A stretch of 64,000 nucleotides of DNA, from assembly GCF_009687845.1 (NCBI RefSeq), contig NZ_BLAD01000050.1, positions 62,001 through 126,000 of the forward strand. The letters run 5' to 3'. This document shows positions 7,923 to 16,520 of the stretch, piece after piece. The notes beneath the pieces are model-generated. The model was not told the origin of the DNA, made no database searches, and was given only the letters and a program-made list of their open reading frames with translations. This stretch comes from Acrocarpospora corrugata. GTDB lineage: Bacteria > Actinomycetota > Actinomycetes > Streptosporangiales > Streptosporangiaceae. The translations under genes and the position numbers were made by a program. Position 1 is the first letter of the stretch. Every line of letters begins with the position of its first letter.

Positions 7923-9094
7923 CAGAGTGCCCTTTCCAGGTGGCGGGCCACTTCGCCGCCGACGGGGGTGCCGGTGCGGGCCGCGTACGCCGCCACGATG
8001 CGCTGGCAGTCCAGGATGTCGGCGCGGCCGGCGGCCAGGCCGGAGCGCGGTTCGACGCCGTCGCGGACCATGGCGTGGAACGCCTCCAGCTGGGTTTCGA
8101 ACGCCTCGGTGACGCTGCGGCGGACGACGCGGCGTTCGGCGTCGCCGTCGAGGGTGGTGACGACGAGTTCGGTCGGCGCGTGCAGCAGGTAGGGCGAGGG
8201 GAAGGTCAGTTCCACCGTGCCCCGGCCGTGCACGACTCTGACCGTCTCCCGATAGGCGGGGAAGTCGGGCAGGTAGTGCCAGGCCAGGGTGAAGCGTCCG
8301 CCCGCGGCGAGGATGCCGGTCGCGGAGATCGACGGTGGATGGTCGCCGAAGGATTTCCGGTCCCGGCCGACGTCCCGGCGGGCGTGCCGGGAGCTCTGCC
8401 GCCACATGTCGGCGAAGTCCACGGTGGCGGGCGGCGAGTCGAAGCTCCGCATGATCGACAGGTCGTGGGCCAGGCTGCTGACCAGCGCACCCCGGTAGGC
8501 CCGCCACAGCGACTCGTCCGCTTCGCCGACGGCGGCCCGGCGGAGGACGAGATCCTCCGCGTCCATCTCTGCCTGCACCTGCGGCGGCAGCGGCGTGCTC
8601 GGCCCGGCCACCCGGGCGAACGCCAGCTGGGAAGCCCCGGTCGGGTGCAGGACCGTCGCCTCGATGCTGCGGATGTCGTCGACGTCGGCCAGCAGGCGGG
8701 CGGCCTCGATCACGGCCGGGTCGTACTGCTTCATGTAGCCGAGCAGGATCGCCGGGTGGTCGCCTTCGATCAGCTCGTCCACCTCGCCGGTCGTGTACGC
8801 CAGCGGCTTCTCGCAGAACACCGGCAGCCCCCGGGCGAAGATCGCCTGGACGGCGGCGGCGTGCGAGCCCCGGGAGAGGATCATGACCGCGTCGAGGCCG
8901 CCGGCGTCGAGCATGTCGGTGAGGTGGTGGAATCGCCGGGCGACGCCGTACCGGCTGCCGATGACGCCGGTGACCTCGGGGGAGAGGTCGCAGACGGCGG
9001 CGATGTCGTAGAGGTCGGGTCGTTTGGCCAGGAGCGGCAGGTGGACCGCCTGGGCTACCGCGCCCAGGCCGAGAATGCCCATCCGGATGATCAC
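7922..9094 (-). CDS. Gfo/Idh/MocA family oxidoreductase
   Basis: The 390-aa protein begins with MIIRMGILGLGAVAQAVHLP (Rossmann motif) and has VFCEKPLAYTT as the EKP motif. It is longer than its two relatives here and has a divergent C-terminal half (SIMRSFDSPPATVDFADMW), so it probably uses a different substrate or acts as the hydratase/eliminase-like partner seen in some 3-keto-sugar pathways. It lies 12 bp downstream of the zinc dehydrogenase and overlaps the next gene. The operon order suggests successive oxidation steps on one sugar. That is inference. Confidence 0.85.
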   Translation of the reverse strand: MIIRMGILGLGAVAQAVHLPLLAKRPDLYDIAAVCDLSPEVTGVIGSRYGVARRFHHLTDMLDAGGLDAVMILSRGSHAAAVQAIFARGLPVFCEKPLAYTTGEVDELIEGDHPAILLGYMKQYDPAVIEAARLLADVDDIRSIEATVLHPTGASQLAFARVAGPSTPLPPQVQAEMDAEDLVLRRAAVGEADESLWRAYRGALVSSLAHDLSIMRSFDSPPATVDFADMWRQSSRHARRDVGRDRKSFGDHPPSISATGILAAGGRFTLAWHYLPDFPAYRETVRVVHGRGTVELTFPSPYLLHAPTELVVTTLDGDAERRVVRRSVTEAFETQLEAFHAMVRDGVEPRSGLAAGRADILDCQRIVAAYAARTGTPVGGEVARHLERAL

Positions 9095-9106
9095 GCCGTC
9101 GGCCCT

Positions 9107-10156
9107 TCAGTCGGCGAGCATGCGGAGCACGGACTTGACGTTGCGGCCCTGCTGCATGGCGGCGAACGCCTCCTCCCACTCGTCGATGGCGTAGACGCCG
9201 CCGAGGACCAGTTCCGGGCGGAGTTTGCCCTCGCCGAACAGGCGCAGCACGTTCTCCCAGGTGCTCCAGGTGTGCGAGTAGCAGCCGTACAGGGTCACGG
9301 CCTTCTTGACCAGCGGATCGAGGGTGAAGTCGAGCGGCTGCGGGCCCCAGCCGACCTTGGCGATGGCGCCGGCGGGGCGGACCAGCTGCATGCTCTGCCT
9401 GAGGGCGGCGCTCACGCCGGTCGCGTCCACGACCAGGTCGGCGCCGAGGCCGTCGTGCAGGCGGGCGAGGAGTTCGACGGGGTCCTGCCGGGTGATGTCC
9501 ACGACGTGGTCGGCGCCGATGCGCTTGGCCGTGTCGAGCCGGTGGGTGTCGACGTCGGTGCCGAGCACGACCGTGGTGGCCGCGCCGCGCAGGATGGCGA
9601 GTTGGAGGGCGAGGATGCCGATCGCGCCCGCGCCCTGGATGACGACCAGGTCGCCGGGGTGCACGGTGGCCCGCTCGACGACCGCGTTGTACGCCACCGC
9701 GTACGGCTCGCACATGGCGGCGGCCTCGAAGCAGAGGCCGTCCGGGATGCGGTGCAGCACCCGGGGCTCGGCCACCAGGTATTCGGCCATCGCGCCGTCG
9801 CGCTTGAGGCCGTACCCCTCCCGCCACGGGCACAGGTTGTAGCGCCCGGCCCGGCACAGCGAGCAGACCCCGCAGATCGACGCGGCGGTCTCGCACACCA
9901 CGCGGTCCCCCACCGCCCAGCCGGTCACCCCGTCGCCGACGGCGTCGATGATCCCGGCGGACTCGTGCCCGAGCGTCACCGGCAGCACGCCCACCGAGCT
10001 CTTGCTCTGGGTGTTGTGCCACATGTGGATGTCGGATCCGCAGACGCCGACCGTGTGCACCCGGACCAGGACGGTCCCCGGCCCGGCCACCGGCCGGGGC
10101 ACGTCGCGCACCTCCAGCGCGCCCGCACTGTCCGCGTATTTGACCAACGCCTTCAT
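9107..10156 (-). CDS. Zinc-dependent alcohol/polyol dehydrogenase (MDR family)
   Basis: The 349-aa medium-chain dehydrogenase has a catalytic zinc Cys in VGVCGSDIHMWH, GHESAG, and structural-zinc cysteines in CGVCSLCRAGRYNLC. The NAD-binding loop is VIQGAGAIGILALQL, and FGADHVVD-type residues follow. The ATG at 10154-10156 is preceded by GGGAGAG 8 nt upstream; the frame is open further upstream without an RBS. Family members oxidise polyols such as sorbitol, threitol or threonine. It is the first gene of the minus-strand operon 10156-6915 and is divergent from the isomerase at 10296. Confidence 0.88.
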   Translation of the reverse strand: MKALVKYADSAGALEVRDVPRPVAGPGTVLVRVHTVGVCGSDIHMWHNTQSKSSVGVLPVTLGHESAGIIDAVGDGVTGWAVGDRVVCETAASICGVCSLCRAGRYNLCPWREGYGLKRDGAMAEYLVAEPRVLHRIPDGLCFEAAAMCEPYAVAYNAVVERATVHPGDLVVIQGAGAIGILALQLAILRGAATTVVLGTDVDTHRLDTAKRIGADHVVDITRQDPVELLARLHDGLGADLVVDATGVSAALRQSMQLVRPAGAIAKVGWGPQPLDFTLDPLVKKAVTLYGCYSHTWSTWENVLRLFGEGKLRPELVLGGVYAIDEWEEAFAAMQQGRNVKSVLRMLAD

Positions 10157-10208
10157 CGGCGATCTCTCCCACTCACTGCAAGGAATGCTCAATCCGCACC
10201 AATATTAG

Positions 10209-10236
10209 TTCACAAACCAGTCAAAGTCTGTATGTT
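10209..10236 (+). promoter_or_regulatory. Candidate promoter of the isomerase-HUMPS-VOC operon
   Basis: In the AT-rich divergent gap between the zinc dehydrogenase and the isomerase, TTCACA (10209-10214) and TATGTT (10231-10236) are separated by 16 bp. They point toward the plus-strand operon. The gap also contains TTGACT/TAATAT-like elements on the other strand for the dehydrogenase operon. This is only a sequence resemblance. Confidence 0.35.
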
Positions 10237-10295
10237 AACTCCCACATTTTGCTGTTAGTGTGTCGCTTCAGATAGCGAGCCGGTTAGGAGCGGAC

Positions 10296-11240
10296 GTGCG
10301 GATCGCAGCGTTCCCGAAGGGCGACCTCGAACAGATGGTGGTCCGTCGCACGAAATCCATCTTCGAGTGGATCGACGAGGCTCGAACCCTCGGCGTGGAC
10401 GGCCTGGAACTCCACACCGGGTTCTTCTGGTCCACCGATGAAAAGCACCTGCGGCGGATCGGCGAGGCCATCGCGGCAGCGGGTTTCGAGATGCCGATGA
10501 TGTGCGCCTCGCCCGACTTCACCCACCCGGACCCTGAGGTCCGCGCGCGCGAGTTCGAGCAGCAGGCGGAGTTCGTGCGCATCACGGCGCTGCTTGGCGG
10601 CCCCGGGGCCACCTGCCGCGTGCTCAGCGGTCAGGCCCACCCGGAGACCCCCGTCCAGCAGGGCGTGGAGTGGGCGGCCGAGTCGATCACCGCGCTGCTG
10701 CCGCTGGCCGCCGAACTCGGCGTCACCCTGGCCATCGAGAACCACTACAAGGCCAGCACCTGGACCTACCCCGAGTTCGCCCAGTCCCCCGAGATCTTCC
10801 TGGCACTCGTCGCCGCGATCGACGACCGGGTGCACTTCGGCATTCAGTACGACCCCTCCAACGCGATCGTCGCAGGCGTCGACTCGGCCGACTTCCTCAC
10901 CCGAGTGATCGACCGCGTGGTCACCATGCAGGCCTCCGACCGCTACTTGGAGCCCGGGACCACGCTCGACGACCTGCGCCAGGCTGACGGCACCATCGGC
11001 TACTCCCCCGCCCTCAAGCACGGCGTCATCGGCCGGGGCCTCAACGACTACGACCGCATCTTCACCATCCTGGTCGACGCCGGATACGACGGCTGGATCA
11101 GCGTCGAGGACGGCGTCAACGGCATCGACGAACTCCGCGCCTCGGTGAACTTCCTCCGCGCCGCGCGGGACCGCTGGTTCGGCGGCTCGACGGCCGTCCG
11201 GGTGCGCAACCACGAAGCGGCCAAACTCGCCGCCGGTTAA
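10296..11240 (+). CDS. Sugar phosphate isomerase/epimerase (TIM barrel)
   Basis: The frame is open from a GTG at 10260, but the GTG at 10296 has an AGGAG 5 nt upstream and the earlier one has none, so I use 10296 (314 aa). The barrel carries ELHTGFFW, LAIENHYKASTW (Glu and His metal ligands), FGIQYDPSNAIVAG and WISVEDGVNG (C-terminal Glu). These are the metal-site residues of xylose-isomerase-like sugar epimerases. It heads a tight plus-strand operon with the HUMPS-type decarboxylase, VOC protein and a third isomerase. The substrate is unknown. Confidence 0.85.
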   Translation: MRIAAFPKGDLEQMVVRRTKSIFEWIDEARTLGVDGLELHTGFFWSTDEKHLRRIGEAIAAAGFEMPMMCASPDFTHPDPEVRAREFEQQAEFVRITALLGGPGATCRVLSGQAHPETPVQQGVEWAAESITALLPLAAELGVTLAIENHYKASTWTYPEFAQSPEIFLALVAAIDDRVHFGIQYDPSNAIVAGVDSADFLTRVIDRVVTMQASDRYLEPGTTLDDLRQADGTIGYSPALKHGVIGRGLNDYDRIFTILVDAGYDGWISVEDGVNGIDELRASVNFLRAARDRWFGGSTAVRVRNHEAAKLAAG

Positions 11241-11256
11241 TACGGAAGGAACACGA

Positions 11257-11985
11257 ATGCGTACGCTGATCAGTGGGCTGCGGAGATCTGACCTCACCCA
11301 CGGCATCGTGCAGATCTCGCTGGATCTGAAGACCATGGACGACGCGCTGCGGATGGCCGAGATCGCCGTCAAGGCCGGCGCCGACTGGCTGGAGATCGGC
11401 ACCCCGCTGGTGCTCGCCGAGGGCGCACACGCGGTCCGCACCCTACGCGCCGAATACCCCGACCACCCTTTGGTCGCCGACCTCAAAATCATGGACGGCG
11501 GATACGGCGAAGCCCGCATGTACGCCGAAGCCGGCGCTGACGCCGTGGTCGTGATGGGCCGCGCTCACGACGCCACCGTGCAGCGCGTCTGCGAGGCCGG
11601 CGCCGAGTTCGGCATCCTGGTGATGGGCGACGACATGGGCGCCGACGACCGGGTCGCCGAGGCCAAACGCCTGCAGGAACTCGGCGTCGGCATGGTCATC
11701 CACCACATCGGCCACGACCACCGCGGCATGCACCGGGAACTGAACCTGTCCCCGCTCACCGACCTGCCCGGCATCGTCGAGGCGACCACCGTCCCCGTGC
11801 AGGCGGTCGGCGGCCTCTCCATCGAGCAGGCGGTCAGCTGCCCGACCATCGGCGCGGGCGTCGTGGTGTTCGGCGCGCCACTGGCCATCGACGACGAGAC
11901 ATCCTTCACGATCCCGGAACGCGACCTGCCCCGGATCCTGAAGGACGCGATCGACCGCGTGCACGCCACCCCGGTCCGGCGATGA
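11257..11985 (+). CDS. HUMPS/KGPDC-family (hexulose-6-P synthase / keto-gulonate-6-P decarboxylase-like)
   Basis: The 242-aa TIM-barrel protein of the orotidine-5'-phosphate decarboxylase suprafamily carries the DxKxxD catalytic signature in VADLKIMDGGYGEARMYAEA (Asp, Lys, Asp), GADAVVVMGRAHD, and phosphate-loop residues in VPVQAVGGLS. A clean GGAAGG precedes the ATG. The family comprises 3-hexulose-6-phosphate synthase and 3-keto-L-gulonate-6-phosphate decarboxylase, both acting on phosphorylated ketoses via an enediolate with Mg2+. No 6-phospho-3-hexuloisomerase lies beside it, so a catabolic decarboxylase role on a keto-acid phosphate is somewhat more likely than formaldehyde fixation. The VOC gene overlaps it by 4 bp. 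Confidence 0.82.
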   Translation: MRTLISGLRRSDLTHGIVQISLDLKTMDDALRMAEIAVKAGADWLEIGTPLVLAEGAHAVRTLRAEYPDHPLVADLKIMDGGYGEARMYAEAGADAVVVMGRAHDATVQRVCEAGAEFGILVMGDDMGADDRVAEAKRLQELGVGMVIHHIGHDHRGMHRELNLSPLTDLPGIVEATTVPVQAVGGLSIEQAVSCPTIGAGVVVFGAPLAIDDETSFTIPERDLPRILKDAIDRVHATPVRR

Positions 11986-12341
11986 CCTTCCGGCACCTTC
12001 ACCACGCCACCTTCACCATGCCGGTCGGCACGGAGGACCGGGCCCGCGCCTTCTACGCCGACGTACTCGGCCTGACCGAGGTCCCCAAACCAGCCACGAT
12101 GAGGCGGACGGGCTGCTGGTTCCGGACCGGCGGCGTCGAGATCCACGGCCTGCCCGAAGACGACTTCCGCCCGAACAGGCTGGGCCACCCGGCGATCCTC
12201 GTCGACGACCTGGACGAACTCGCGGCCCGGCTCTCCCGGCACGGCTACACCGTCGAACCCGACGACCGTTTCCCCGGCCACCGCCGCTTCCACACCTACG
12301 ACTGCTTCGGCAACCAACTCGAATTCCTGCAGGAGAGCTGA
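11982..12341 (+). CDS. VOC (glyoxalase/bleomycin-resistance fold) protein
   Basis: The 119-aa protein starts with FRHLHHATFTMPVGTEDRAR, has FYADVLGLTEVPKP and ends with HTYDCFGNQLEFLQ. These are the two beta-alpha-beta-beta-beta modules and the conserved His and C-terminal Glu metal ligands of the VOC superfamily. VOC enzymes are metal-dependent isomerases, lyases or dioxygenases. Overlaps on both sides (ATGA with the HUMPS gene, TGATG with the isomerase) place it in the same operon. A sugar-acid or keto-sugar isomerase or lyase role is plausible but unproven. Confidence 0.85.
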   Translation: MTFRHLHHATFTMPVGTEDRARAFYADVLGLTEVPKPATMRRTGCWFRTGGVEIHGLPEDDFRPNRLGHPAILVDDLDELAARLSRHGYTVEPDDRFPGHRRFHTYDCFGNQLEFLQES

Positions 12342-13348
12342 TGTCAACCCGCCCCGTCACCCTGTTCACCGCGCAGTGGGCCGACCTGCCGTTCGAGGAA
12401 GTGGCCAGGCTGGCCTCGGAGTGGGGTTTCGACGGGCTGGAGATCGCCTGCAAGACCCAGCACCTGGACGTGGACCGGGCCCTCGCCGACGAGGATTACC
12501 TGAACTCCCGCCGCGAGATCCTGGATCGGTACGGCCTCGGCGTCTGGGCCCTGTCCAACCACGCCCAGGGCCAGGTCATCTGCGACGACCCGCTGGACTT
12601 CCGGCACGAGTCGATCGTCGGCTCACGCACCTGGGGCGACGGCGACCCCGACGGCGTCCGTACCCGCGCCTCCGAGCAGGTCAAGCGGACCGCCATCCTG
12701 GCCCGCAAGCTCGGCGCGTCGGTGGTCACCGGCTTCACCGGCTCGAAGATCTGGCGCTATGTCGCCATGTATCCGCCGGTCCCCCAGGAGGTCATCGACG
12801 ACGGCTACGCCGACTTCGCCGCCCGCTGGAACCCGATCATGGACGTGTTCGACAGCGAGGGCGTGCGGTTCGCGCTGGAAGTCCACCCGAGCGAGATCGC
12901 CTACGACTACTGGACCACCAAGCGCACCCTGGAGGCGATCGACCGCAGGGACGCGTTCGGGCTCAACTGGGATCCGAGCCACATGATGTGGCAGGACATC
13001 AACCCGGCCAACTTCATCGTCGACTTCGCCGACCGGATCTACCACGTGGACTGCAAGGACACCCGGATCCGGGCCAAGGACGGCCGGGTCGGGCGGCTCG
13101 GGTCGCACCTGCCGTGGGGTGACCCGCGGCGCGGCTGGGACTTCGTCTCGGCCGGGCACGGGGACGTGCCGTTCGAGGACTGCTTCCGCGCGCTGGAGTC
13201 GATCGGGTATCGCGGGCCGATCTCGATCGAGTGGGAGGACGCCGGGATGAGCCGGCTGCACGGTGCGCCGCGGGCGCTCGCCCTGGTGCGATCGCTGCTG
13301 TGGGAGCAACCGCACGCCCGCTTCGACACCGCTTTCACGCAGGACTAG
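12341..13348 (+). CDS. Sugar phosphate isomerase/epimerase (TIM barrel), third copy
   Basis: The 335-aa protein has metal-site motifs FALEVHPSEIAYDYW, FGLNWDPSHMMWQ, IYHVDCKDTRI and ISIEWEDAGM. It also has a large insert around residues 215-265 with GRVGRLGSHLPWG, distinguishing it from the other two barrel proteins here. This longer type, with a WDPSH-like metal site, is typical of sugar isomerase/epimerases found beside Gfo/Idh genes. Its start overlaps the VOC stop (TGATG). Its end overlaps by 4 bp the stop of the convergent aldehyde dehydrogenase gene. Specificity is unknown. Confidence 0.87.
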   Translation: MSTRPVTLFTAQWADLPFEEVARLASEWGFDGLEIACKTQHLDVDRALADEDYLNSRREILDRYGLGVWALSNHAQGQVICDDPLDFRHESIVGSRTWGDGDPDGVRTRASEQVKRTAILARKLGASVVTGFTGSKIWRYVAMYPPVPQEVIDDGYADFAARWNPIMDVFDSEGVRFALEVHPSEIAYDYWTTKRTLEAIDRRDAFGLNWDPSHMMWQDINPANFIVDFADRIYHVDCKDTRIRAKDGRVGRLGSHLPWGDPRRGWDFVSAGHGDVPFEDCFRALESIGYRGPISIEWEDAGMSRLHGAPRALALVRSLLWEQPHARFDTAFTQD

Positions 13349-14742
13349 GGCTTCAGGACGACCAGTTTGTGGTGCAGGAGTTCGTCGATCGCGTAGCGGA
13401 CTCCTTCGGTGCCCTGGCCGGATTCCTTCACGCCGCCGTACGGCATGTGGTCGGCGCGGTAGGACGGGGGCATGTTGACCAGGACGCTGCCGGCCTGGGC
13501 CTCGGCGGCGAAGCGCATGGCTTCGGCCAGGTCTGCCGTGTAGATGGCGGTGTTCAGGGCGTATCTGGAGGAGTTCACGCCCTGGAGGGCCTGGTCGAGG
13601 TCGTCGACGACGAGGACGGTGGCGATCGGGCCGAAGGCTTCCTCGCAGACGAGTGCGTCGGCAGGGTCTACGTCGGTCAGCAGGGTGGGGGTGAGGACGC
13701 CGTCGATGATGTCGCCGCCGGCGAGGATTCGGGCTCCGGCGGAGTCTATCGCGCGTTTGAGCCGGGTGGTCGCGTCGGGGGTGATCAGGGGGCCGACCAC
13801 GGTGGTGTCGTCGCGCGGGTCACCGTACCTGACGGTTTTGAAGGCGCCGGTGAGCAGGGACAGGAACTCGTCGGCGACGGCGCGGGTGACGTACAGGCGT
13901 TGCAGGGAGACGCAGGCCTGGCCGGAGTTGGCGAGGGCGGCCGTCACGGCGTCGGCGGCGGCGCGGGGCAGGTCGGCTCTGTCGGTGACGACCATGGCCG
14001 TGTTGGAGCCGAGTTCCAGGATGTGCAGCTTCTGGGGTGAGCGTGCCTTGAGGTCCCAGCCGACGCGGCTCGATCCGGTGAAGGTGATCACCGCGACCCT
14101 GGGGTCGTCCAGCCAGGGGCCTACGATCTCGTCGGGCGCGCCGGTCACCACGTTCAGCCAGCCGGGCGGCAGGCCCGCCTCGGCGAACACCTCGGTCAGC
14201 AGGCCGGCCACCAGCACCGCCTTGTCGGACGGTTTGAGCACCACCGCGCAGCCGGCCGCCAACGCCGGGGCGACCTTGTGCAGGACCAAGTTGAGCGGGA
14301 AGTTGAACGGGGTGATGGCGGCCACGATGCCGCGCGGCTCAGGCACCGTGAGGGCGATCGTGCCGGCGCCCGACTCGATCGCGGCCAGCGGGATCGCCTC
14401 GCCGGCCAGCCGCCTGGTCTCCTCGGCGGCCCAGCCGAGCGTCTGCGTCGCCCGGTCCACCTCGACCCGGGCCGCGCTGATCGGCTTCCCGGTCTCGGCG
14501 CTGATGGATCGGGCGAACTCCTCGGCGCGGGCGGCCAGCAGGCGGGCCGCCTCGGCCAGGACCCTGGCCCGCGCCGGCTGGGCCAGCCCCTGTGCCATGG
14601 CCCGCTCGGCAGCGTCGACGGCTTGGACGGCATGCCCGGCCAGCCCGTCCGCGACCGTACCGATCCGCTCGCCCGTCCAGCGGTCCAGCACCGGACGCTC
14701 ATCCGCGCCGGCCACCCAAGCGCCGTCGATGTACAGCTTCAC
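13345..14742 (-). CDS. NAD(P)-dependent aldehyde dehydrogenase
   Basis: The 465-aa protein starts with GTG at 14742, which overlaps the DeoR stop (GTGA). It has all hallmarks of the ALDH superfamily: ITPFNFPLNLVLHKVAPALA, FTGSSRVGW (cofactor binding), the catalytic Glu in ELGSNTAMVV, the nucleophilic Cys in NSGQACVSLQRLYV and EEAFGPIATV. It oxidises an aldehyde to the acid in the cytoplasm. In this operon (solute-binding protein, permeases, kinase, aldolase, regulator, ALDH) it would act on an aldehyde released by the aldolase, such as lactaldehyde, sulfolactaldehyde or glyceraldehyde. That choice is inference. Confidence 0.9.
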   Translation of the reverse strand: MKLYIDGAWVAGADERPVLDRWTGERIGTVADGLAGHAVQAVDAAERAMAQGLAQPARARVLAEAARLLAARAEEFARSISAETGKPISAARVEVDRATQTLGWAAEETRRLAGEAIPLAAIESGAGTIALTVPEPRGIVAAITPFNFPLNLVLHKVAPALAAGCAVVLKPSDKAVLVAGLLTEVFAEAGLPPGWLNVVTGAPDEIVGPWLDDPRVAVITFTGSSRVGWDLKARSPQKLHILELGSNTAMVVTDRADLPRAAADAVTAALANSGQACVSLQRLYVTRAVADEFLSLLTGAFKTVRYGDPRDDTTVVGPLITPDATTRLKRAIDSAGARILAGGDIIDGVLTPTLLTDVDPADALVCEEAFGPIATVLVVDDLDQALQGVNSSRYALNTAIYTADLAEAMRFAAEAQAGSVLVNMPPSYRADHMPYGGVKESGQGTEGVRYAIDELLHHKLVVLKP

Positions 14743-15563
14743 AGCACGGCCTCCACGGTGACGCCGAACTCCTGCCCGGTCACCACCTCGACGTCCACGT
14801 CCTGCTGCTCCAGCATGCGCTGCTGCTCCTCGGAGATGCCGTCGTCGATGATGATCCGGTCGATGGCCTCCCAGTCGCAGATCTTCACCATCGCCGAGGC
14901 GTAGAACTTGGAGGAGTCCGCGAGCAGCACCACCCGCTCCGCCACCTCGATCAGCGCCCGCTTGGTGATCGCGTCGAAGCCGTTGCCGCAGAACGCGCCG
15001 CGCTCGCCGATCCCGCTGGCGGCCAGGAACAGCGTCTCGACCCGCAGGTTGGCGATGGCCGCCAGCGCGGCCGGCCCGTCGAAGGACAGCGACTCCGGGT
15101 GTAACAACCCGCCCAGGCACATCACCTCCGTGCCGGTACGCCCGATCAGGCTGGCCACCACCGGAAACGAGTTCGTGACGACCGTCACGCCCCGGTCCGG
15201 CGGCAGCAGTTCGGCCACCTGGTGGCCGGTGGTTCCGGCGTCGATGGCGACCACAGAGCCGAGGGTGATCATGTCGATGGCCTTGACCGCGATCGCCCGC
15301 TTGGCGTCGGCCATCTTCATGTCCCGCAGGCGGTAGTCGCTGCCCTCCATGTCCTGCTTGGACAGCGAACCCACACCGCCGCGGAAGGCCCGGACCTTGC
15401 CCTGCTCGGCCAGGCGCAGCACGTCACGGCGGATGGTCATCTCGGACACCGCGAAGGCCTTCGACAACTCCGTGATGGTGCAGTACCCCTGATCCGAGAT
15501 GAACTGCACCAGCCGCTCCCGGCGCTCCGGCGCCGAGGTGTACCGGTAGTTCTCCTCGCTCAT
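14739..15563 (-). CDS. DeoR/GlpR-family transcriptional regulator
   Basis: The 274-aa protein has an N-terminal DeoR helix-turn-helix (ITELSKAFAVSEMTIRRDVL, residues ~31-50) followed by the DeoRC sugar-phosphate sensor domain with IDAGTTGHQVAELL, VVTNSFPVV and the late ADSSKFY motif. Such proteins repress sugar catabolic operons and release DNA on binding a phosphorylated sugar. The ATG at 15561-15563 overlaps the end of the aldolase gene (15560). It probably controls its own operon through the direct repeats near 20697-20740 and perhaps the divergent promoters at 4.9 and 10.2 kb. No binding has been shown. Confidence 0.9.
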   Translation of the reverse strand: MSEENYRYTSAPERRERLVQFISDQGYCTITELSKAFAVSEMTIRRDVLRLAEQGKVRAFRGGVGSLSKQDMEGSDYRLRDMKMADAKRAIAVKAIDMITLGSVVAIDAGTTGHQVAELLPPDRGVTVVTNSFPVVASLIGRTGTEVMCLGGLLHPESLSFDGPAALAAIANLRVETLFLAASGIGERGAFCGNGFDAITKRALIEVAERVVLLADSSKFYASAMVKICDWEAIDRIIIDDGISEEQQRMLEQQDVDVEVVTGQEFGVTVEAVL

Positions 15564-16510
15564 TCCTGTCCCTCTTCCGATTTCCGGGCGTTGGCGACAC
15601 TTCTCGACGGCGCTGTCTCGGCGACGATGGCGGTCAGCTCGCGCAGCCGTGCCGCCGACCGCCGGGTCAGCGCGCTGAGCGTGTCGGGATCGGCGACAGT
15701 GTCCCCCCAAATGGCTCGTCCGGCCAGAAATCCATGAGCTCCGCCGAGGCAGGCCTCGCGCAGGGCCGGGGCGAAGTCGGGCTGGTCGACGCCGTTGGAC
15801 AGCACCACCCAGGGTCCGGAAACGATCGAGGACATCCGCTCGGAATGCTCCCTGACCAGGGAGACGTCCCCCGGCAGGTAGCCCGGCATCTCCGCTTTGT
15901 AGATCGTCCCGCCGAGCGTGGCGACCTCGCTCGCCGCCCGCAGGATGGCTTCGTGCCGGGCGCTCGGGCTTTCCCACTCCGCGCCGGTCGGCGGCCGGAC
16001 GATGGCCTCCACCAGGCTGGGCACCCCCGCCTCGCGGGCGACTTCCAGGAACGCGAGCACCAGCCGGGTACGCACCTCGCGCCCTTCGCCCGGCCGCCAG
16101 ATGACCAGCAGCTTCACGGCGGCGGCGCCCACGTGACGGATGAACTCGGGCGTGACGTCCAGATCCAGGCTGGTGTCGATCACCCCCTGGCCCGGCGGCT
16201 GCTCCAGCACGTCGGCGGCCAGAATCAGGCTGGTCACCTGATCGATACTGTCCGGCCGGTCCTCGGTGACCGCGTACGGCCGGTCCAGCAGCACGGCCGA
16301 GGCCATTGGTGACAGCACCCGTGTCGCCATGGCCTTGAACCAGCGCAACGCGTCGTCCCCGGCCGCCCGGCCGTCGACGAGGGGGAACATCTGGCGCAGT
16401 GACTCCCGCTGGTCGAGCGCGAGCATGGCGAATCCGCCCTCGGCCGACCTGAGCGGCGCCACCAGCTCATTCATCGCCTGATCATCCGGGGCCACACGGT
16501 TCCCAGACAT
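15560..16510 (-). CDS. LacD/YihT-like class I aldolase (tagatose-bisphosphate or sulfofructose-phosphate type)
   Basis: The protein has 316 aa from the ATG at 16508-16510, which follows GGAGAG closely. An in-frame ATG 24 nt upstream is possible. Conserved elements are FAMLALDQRESLRQMF near the N-terminus, a strand with AAVKLLVIWRPGEG, and TIYKAEMPGYL, whose Lys matches the Schiff-base position of the LacD/YihT family. LacD cleaves tagatose 1,6-bisphosphate; YihT cleaves 6-deoxy-6-sulfofructose 1-phosphate. With a PfkB kinase and an aldehyde dehydrogenase in the same operon, a kinase-aldolase-dehydrogenase route is likely. Sequence reading alone cannot separate the two substrates. Confidence 0.8.
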   Translation of the reverse strand: MSGNRVAPDDQAMNELVAPLRSAEGGFAMLALDQRESLRQMFPLVDGRAAGDDALRWFKAMATRVLSPMASAVLLDRPYAVTEDRPDSIDQVTSLILAADVLEQPPGQGVIDTSLDLDVTPEFIRHVGAAAVKLLVIWRPGEGREVRTRLVLAFLEVAREAGVPSLVEAIVRPPTGAEWESPSARHEAILRAASEVATLGGTIYKAEMPGYLPGDVSLVREHSERMSSIVSGPWVVLSNGVDQPDFAPALREACLGGAHGFLAGRAIWGDTVADPDTLSALTRRSAARLRELTAIVAETAPSRSVANARKSEEGQE

Positions 16511-16520
16511 CTCTCTCCGA

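Noticed and set aside
7916-10258. A 780-codon plus-strand frame over the oxidoreductase operon
   Set aside because: An antisense shadow of the Gfo/Idh and zinc dehydrogenase genes; it has no start signal or domains.
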